Below are positions 62,401-64,000 of a stretch of 64,000 bases of DNA, one piece after another. The DNA is taken from contig NC_072895.1 of the NCBI RefSeq assembly GCF_027943255.1, positions 81,036,001 to 81,100,000 of the forward strand. Reading direction: 5' to 3'. Below the pieces are notes generated by a model. That model saw only the letters and a program-made list of their open reading frames with translations. It had not been told where the DNA came from and did no database searches. Both the position numbers and the translations under genes were made by a program. This stretch comes from Anastrepha obliqua. Its lineage: Eukaryota; Arthropoda; Insecta; Diptera; Tephritidae. Position 1 is the first letter of the stretch, and each line of letters begins with the position of its first letter.

Positions 62401-63031
62401 GAAACTTAAGAATTTTTAGTAAATTTGACTGCACGACGCCTTTTAGAAGTGAAAACTGTTACACAAGGCAACACATGGTAAAGATACGTCAAGGCAACAC
62501 TAAAAAATCAATAATCCATCAACTTATTAAAGTAGTAGTTTTAAGTTGGCCAACCCCTTTTACAACTTGTTAGCATTTTTCTAATTCTGCACTGTTGCTA
62601 ATATGGACGAATTTGTATAATTTAGCTTTATATACAAAGCGTCTTTTAATATACACAAGAAATAAATTTATTTGACAGCAACGATATTCACTTACCATCA
62701 TTTTCATAAGGATCGAATTCTGGGTCAATTTTTGGTGTTAAAAATGCAATAAATAGATTTAGATGGTATATTCCCAGCGCATAGCATACTATATACCAGC
62801 CTTGGTAGATAAAGATGCGTAGCAGGAAGAGCAATATCAGCACAATCGCGCCCGCCCAACGCATTCTGGTGTGTGGTGTCCAACGATCCAGCGTCGATTG
62901 GTACATCTATCAATAGCTTTGTTTACAAGTCATATATTTTAAGTTAAATTTTTGTGTCTCACTTGTGATAGGCGTACGAAGAACATCTTCACACCACCCC
63001 CAGACGACGTGCCTGCGTCCTCATTCATCAT
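56323..63031 (-). CDS. Rer1: RER1, Golgi-to-ER retrieval receptor (4 exons, complete)
   Basis: Coding exons on minus: 63031-62963, 62906-62696, 56702-56488, 56409-56323, with GT/AG borders and matching phases; joined they give 193 residues, close to the usual ~196. RER1 is a four-pass membrane protein of the early Golgi that returns ER proteins and unassembled subunits in COPI vesicles. Order: polar N-terminus, [22 protein letters not shown]1 (about 40-56), [20 protein letters not shown] with TM2, the conserved loop [19 protein letters not shown]3-TM4 ([20 protein letters not shown]), [20 protein letters not shown] and a short polar tail. Two adjacent Met codons open the first exon (63031 and 63028). 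Intron 2 is 6 kb and full of transposons; the coding sequence is nonetheless intact. Confidence 0.96.
56488..56702 (-). CDS. Rer1: RER1 exon 3
   Basis: [27 protein letters not shown], membrane segments 3 and 4, ending MKRQIK before GTAAGC. The most conserved part of the protein. Confidence 0.96.
56860..58216 (-). mobile_element. CAA-tailed Jockey-clade LINE (LINE-B), 5'-truncated, copy 2
   Basis: 1,357 bp in RER1 intron 2, same strand as the gene, flanked by a perfect 13 bp duplication TTAAATACAACCT (56847-56859, 58217-58229). 3' end: CACTGACAGGGCGAAGATAC then TGCTACAACAACAACAAC. Truncated within the RT fingers/palm region. Its frame is fully open, so it is a recent insertion. Confidence 0.92.
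56913..58216 (-). CDS. LINE-B reverse transcriptase, C-terminal part (open)
   Basis: Open minus-strand frame of over 430 codons: [54 protein letters not shown] (catalytic YADD with both Asp), [60 protein letters not shown] and knuckle [17 protein letters not shown], ending LDELDEDDR. This is the BS/X-element-like branch of the Jockey clade by motif style. The N-terminal endonuclease is missing by truncation. The frame as such runs ten bases into the duplicated target site. Not a host gene. Confidence 0.9.
58230..58482 (-). repeat. SINE-1, diverged copy
   Basis: Adjacent to the LINE-B target duplication. CAAGATGCACACCACAATTA, AACAACATCAAG, ATTGTATTTCTGCC and the head CCGCCGTAGCAAAATGGGTT (58459-58478 region) in reverse orientation. 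The tail side is eroded; the LINE-B inserted at or next to its 3' end. Confidence 0.75.
58640..59117 (-). pseudogene. LINE-B fragments with a SINE-2 inside
   Basis: Two pieces of LINE-B 3' coding region (about 58670-58770 and 58916-59095), identifiable by CATCGTCTAACTCATCTAAC, GGCATGTGAAGAGGTGGTTG, and GTGCGGTGTGCCTTCACACG, CAGACATATATTGAGTATGT. They are contiguous in LINE-B and are split by SINE-2 (58775-58915). Left piece ends in a CAA-type tail (GTTTTTGTTGTAACAGTGCA at 58659-58678). Heavily decayed. Confidence 0.75.
58775..58915 (-). repeat. SINE-2, near full-length copy
   Basis: About 140 bp, on minus: ACAGTCGGTTCTACGTTACC, GGATTTATATCCGG, AAGGACTGTCACTCCAGCAG, a hairpin ATTCCCCGTATGTAAGTATG...GGGGAATG, then TTTATGCTGTTACAACAACA. 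Inserted in LINE-B between GGTGGTTGGTAT and GGTGGAAGTAT, which look like a degraded target duplication. Confidence 0.8.
59132..59503 (-). mobile_element. Second RTE-like LINE fragment, nested in LINE-B
   Basis: 372 bp flanked by a perfect 14 bp duplication TGCTAAACCCTGTC (59118-59131, 59504-59517). Minus strand: [88 protein letters not shown], then a GAA-rich 3' end. The same C-terminal block order as 21942-22320, but clearly a different family. Contains stops, so inactive. Confidence 0.85.
59692..59947 (+). mobile_element. 256 bp MITE with 42 bp inverted ends and a mariner core
   Basis: Flanked by TA (59690-59691, 59948-59949) and sitting in LINE-B copy 3, whose sequence is otherwise continuous. 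Ends: 42 bp inverted repeats (59692-59733 and 59906-59947) with one mismatch, beginning TCGCACCCTAAATACAAAAG. The core (about 59732-59908) is nearly identical to the 3' end of the DD34D mariner at 18330-18506, including the last transposase codons. The parent-like copy does not show these inverted ends. Confidence 0.93.
60422..60478 (-). repeat. SINE-2 head fragment
   Basis: GGGCAGTTCTTGCCCGGATA, then TCGTTCCGGTAACGT: the 5' half of SINE-2, adjacent to the LINE-B break. Confidence 0.55.
60480..61290. other. RER1 intron sequence, no recognised gene
   Basis: AT-rich with an ACAACAACA-rich patch (61188-61225) that may be the tail of a lost CAA-tailed element. Nothing else supported. Confidence 0.35.
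61300..61427 (-). repeat. SINE-2, copy (left arm of inverted pair)
   Basis: On minus: CGACAGTCGGGTCTACGTTA, CCGGAACGATCCGGATTTAC, CGGCCAAGAACTGTCTCTCC, AGCAGCACTCTCCGAACATG, then a degenerate tail. Faces the copy at 61518-61645. Confidence 0.8.
61518..61645 (+). repeat. SINE-2, copy (right arm of inverted pair)
   Basis: CGACACTCGGTTCTACGTTA, CCGAAACGACCCAGATTTAT, ATCCGGCCAAGGACTATCAC, TCCAGCAGCATTCCCCGTAT, TTTATGCTGCTACAACAAGA. The head lies toward 61518 and the CAA tail toward 61645. Confidence 0.82.
61650..62065. other. RER1 intron sequence, no recognised gene
   Basis: AT-rich spacer between SINE copies; nothing supported. Confidence 0.35.
62068..62372 (-). repeat. SINE-1, near full-length copy
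   Basis: Reverse orientation in RER1 intron 2: tail side CACTCTTTTTGGGTGTTTGA and CCGAGCTCCTCCTCCTATTT; body GGAGGTTTGCCATTGCCTGC; head ACGCACCAACCCATTCGGCT then ACCGCGAC. The B box is degraded (GAGATTTGAGCC complement). Confidence 0.82.
62696..62906 (-). CDS. Rer1: RER1 exon 2
   Basis: [17 protein letters not shown], then two membrane segments and [18 protein letters not shown]; splits a Glu codon with exon 3. Confidence 0.95.
62963..63031 (-). CDS. Rer1: RER1 exon 1
   Basis: 23 codons, phase 0: [20 protein letters not shown] then LSQ, donor GTGAGA. The cytosolic N-terminus; the FF-R-L-Q core matches the FFTRLGQ of animal RER1. Confidence 0.92.
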
Positions 63032-64000
63032 TGTTGTTGTTGGTGGTTTGCGTTCGCAGCCACTATCTGTGCTAATGTCGTCTAATTGGTGTGAAATTCA
63101 ATGTTGCCGTCACTTGGTTAACCTAACTCTTTTTCAACAGGCACTCAAACCTTTTAGTTGATTTTTTAAAGTCAAAATATTCGGCAGACAAAATAAAATA
63201 GAAAGATAAACATAAAACTCAAGTAAAAGTGCACCACTATTCCAACGTCGGCCAGTCGTCGCGTATGCACTTTGCCAGCGCGTATCCGCAAATTGTTCCC
63301 CTTCGGCCCTTCGATAAGCAATTTACACCAACTCTTCTATTTCCTCATTTTCATTTGTCTCGCCTGACACTTTTCGTATTCTTTCGCACAACCCACCGCT
63401 AGAAGAGGAGCACAACCCGTACACCGACTCCTTGGCTTTTCTTCTTCGCTATGACGTTTGCTTTAATTATATTAATGCGTCTGCTTTTTACACGTAGAGA
63501 ACTTAATATTTCTGTGGAATTCTTATTATTGTGAAGATATCTCCACAATTCACCTTATCAATGGCTGTGTTAAAGCCGTGAGCCAAGGATTTAAGTTCAG
63601 AACTTCACAGATTTTCTTACAATTTTTCCAACTTACAATACACGTCATTAAACAATTGACAGTTGAACTGCCGCAACGTTGCCAACATTTTGCACTTTTT
63701 CCGGAGCATAATGATGCCAGTCTGACTGCAAAGTTTATCGGTAGTAAAAGAGATATATCAGTATATAGGTAGTCATGCACCAGCTTATTCCGCTACGGTA
63801 GTTTTATTAATATGCCATTGCATAATTTTCTGAGACCTTAAAGCTTTGCGAATACTTCAATTTGTGGGTATTTTTGATTTTAAGTAAAATTTGTTTATTG
63901 CTAATTTTAGTGTATGGACATTTTATCGGCTAAGCAAAATTTTGTAGGTCGTCACAATTATTTTTTAGATATAGGTATATTTATTCCGCATATTTATATT
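63032..64000. promoter_or_regulatory. Upstream region of RER1; includes a SINE-1 head fragment
   Basis: The RER1 start codon is at 63031, so this is its 5' untranslated region and probable promoter. A GC-richer patch (about 63240-63330) could be near the transcription start; no TATA box or initiator can be assigned with confidence. At 63767-63797, TAGTCATGCACCAGCTTATT with CCGCTACGG is a short SINE-1 head in reverse orientation. Confidence 0.35.

Overview
This is a window of AT-rich, intron-bearing eukaryotic nuclear DNA, almost certainly from a higher fly. Arguments for a fly: short introns with canonical GT/AG borders, two conserved animal genes, and Jockey, R1/I-type, RTE and mariner debris of dipteran type. 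The SINE family and the DD41D (rosa-like) mariners suggest a tephritid fruit fly, but I could not check this by search. Only about 4 percent of the window is host coding sequence; roughly a third to a half is recognisable transposon debris.

Host genes. (1) A copper type II monooxygenase of the dopamine beta-hydroxylase/MOXD1 family lies on + in eleven exons between 15359 and 43650. The exons join in phase into 586 residues with all six copper ligands; the N-terminus is upstream of the window. One intron is 17.4 kb. (2) A small ankyrin-repeat gene (19680 to about 18806, minus) sits antisense inside the first visible intron of gene 1. (3) RER1, the Golgi-to-ER retrieval receptor, lies on minus in four exons (63031 to 56323), complete at 193 residues, and convergent with gene 1. 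Its second intron is 6 kb and packed with nested transposons.

Mobile DNA. 0-15 kb: LINE fragments, a 597 bp foldback MITE with a perfect 8 bp target duplication, two defective mariners, an unnamed repeat family, a decayed Jockey and a decayed RTE. 16-19 kb: two broken mariners in intron 1. 21-38 kb (the big intron): a Jockey with an RTE nested in it, a second larger Jockey, two tRNA-derived SINEs and several DD41D mariners. 41-48 kb: more mariners, including one full-length DD34D copy broken only by two stop codons, and a CAA-tailed LINE inserted into a DD41D MITE. 49-54 kb: R1/I-type LINEs and a Tc3-like relic. 56-62 kb: the RER1 intron, with CAA-tailed LINEs, two SINE families and a mariner MITE stacked inside one another; several insertion events are dated relative to each other by target duplications.

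The most useful observations are two apparent SINE-LINE partnerships visible inside one window (SINE-1 with an RTE-type LINE, SINE-2 with a CAA-tailed Jockey-clade LINE), a shared internal-deletion scar showing that non-autonomous DD41D elements amplified from one deleted founder, and a MITE that carries a mariner 3' end between unrelated 42 bp inverted repeats. I saw no CRISPR, operon, prophage or clearly new protein system. All family names rest on motif recognition by eye.
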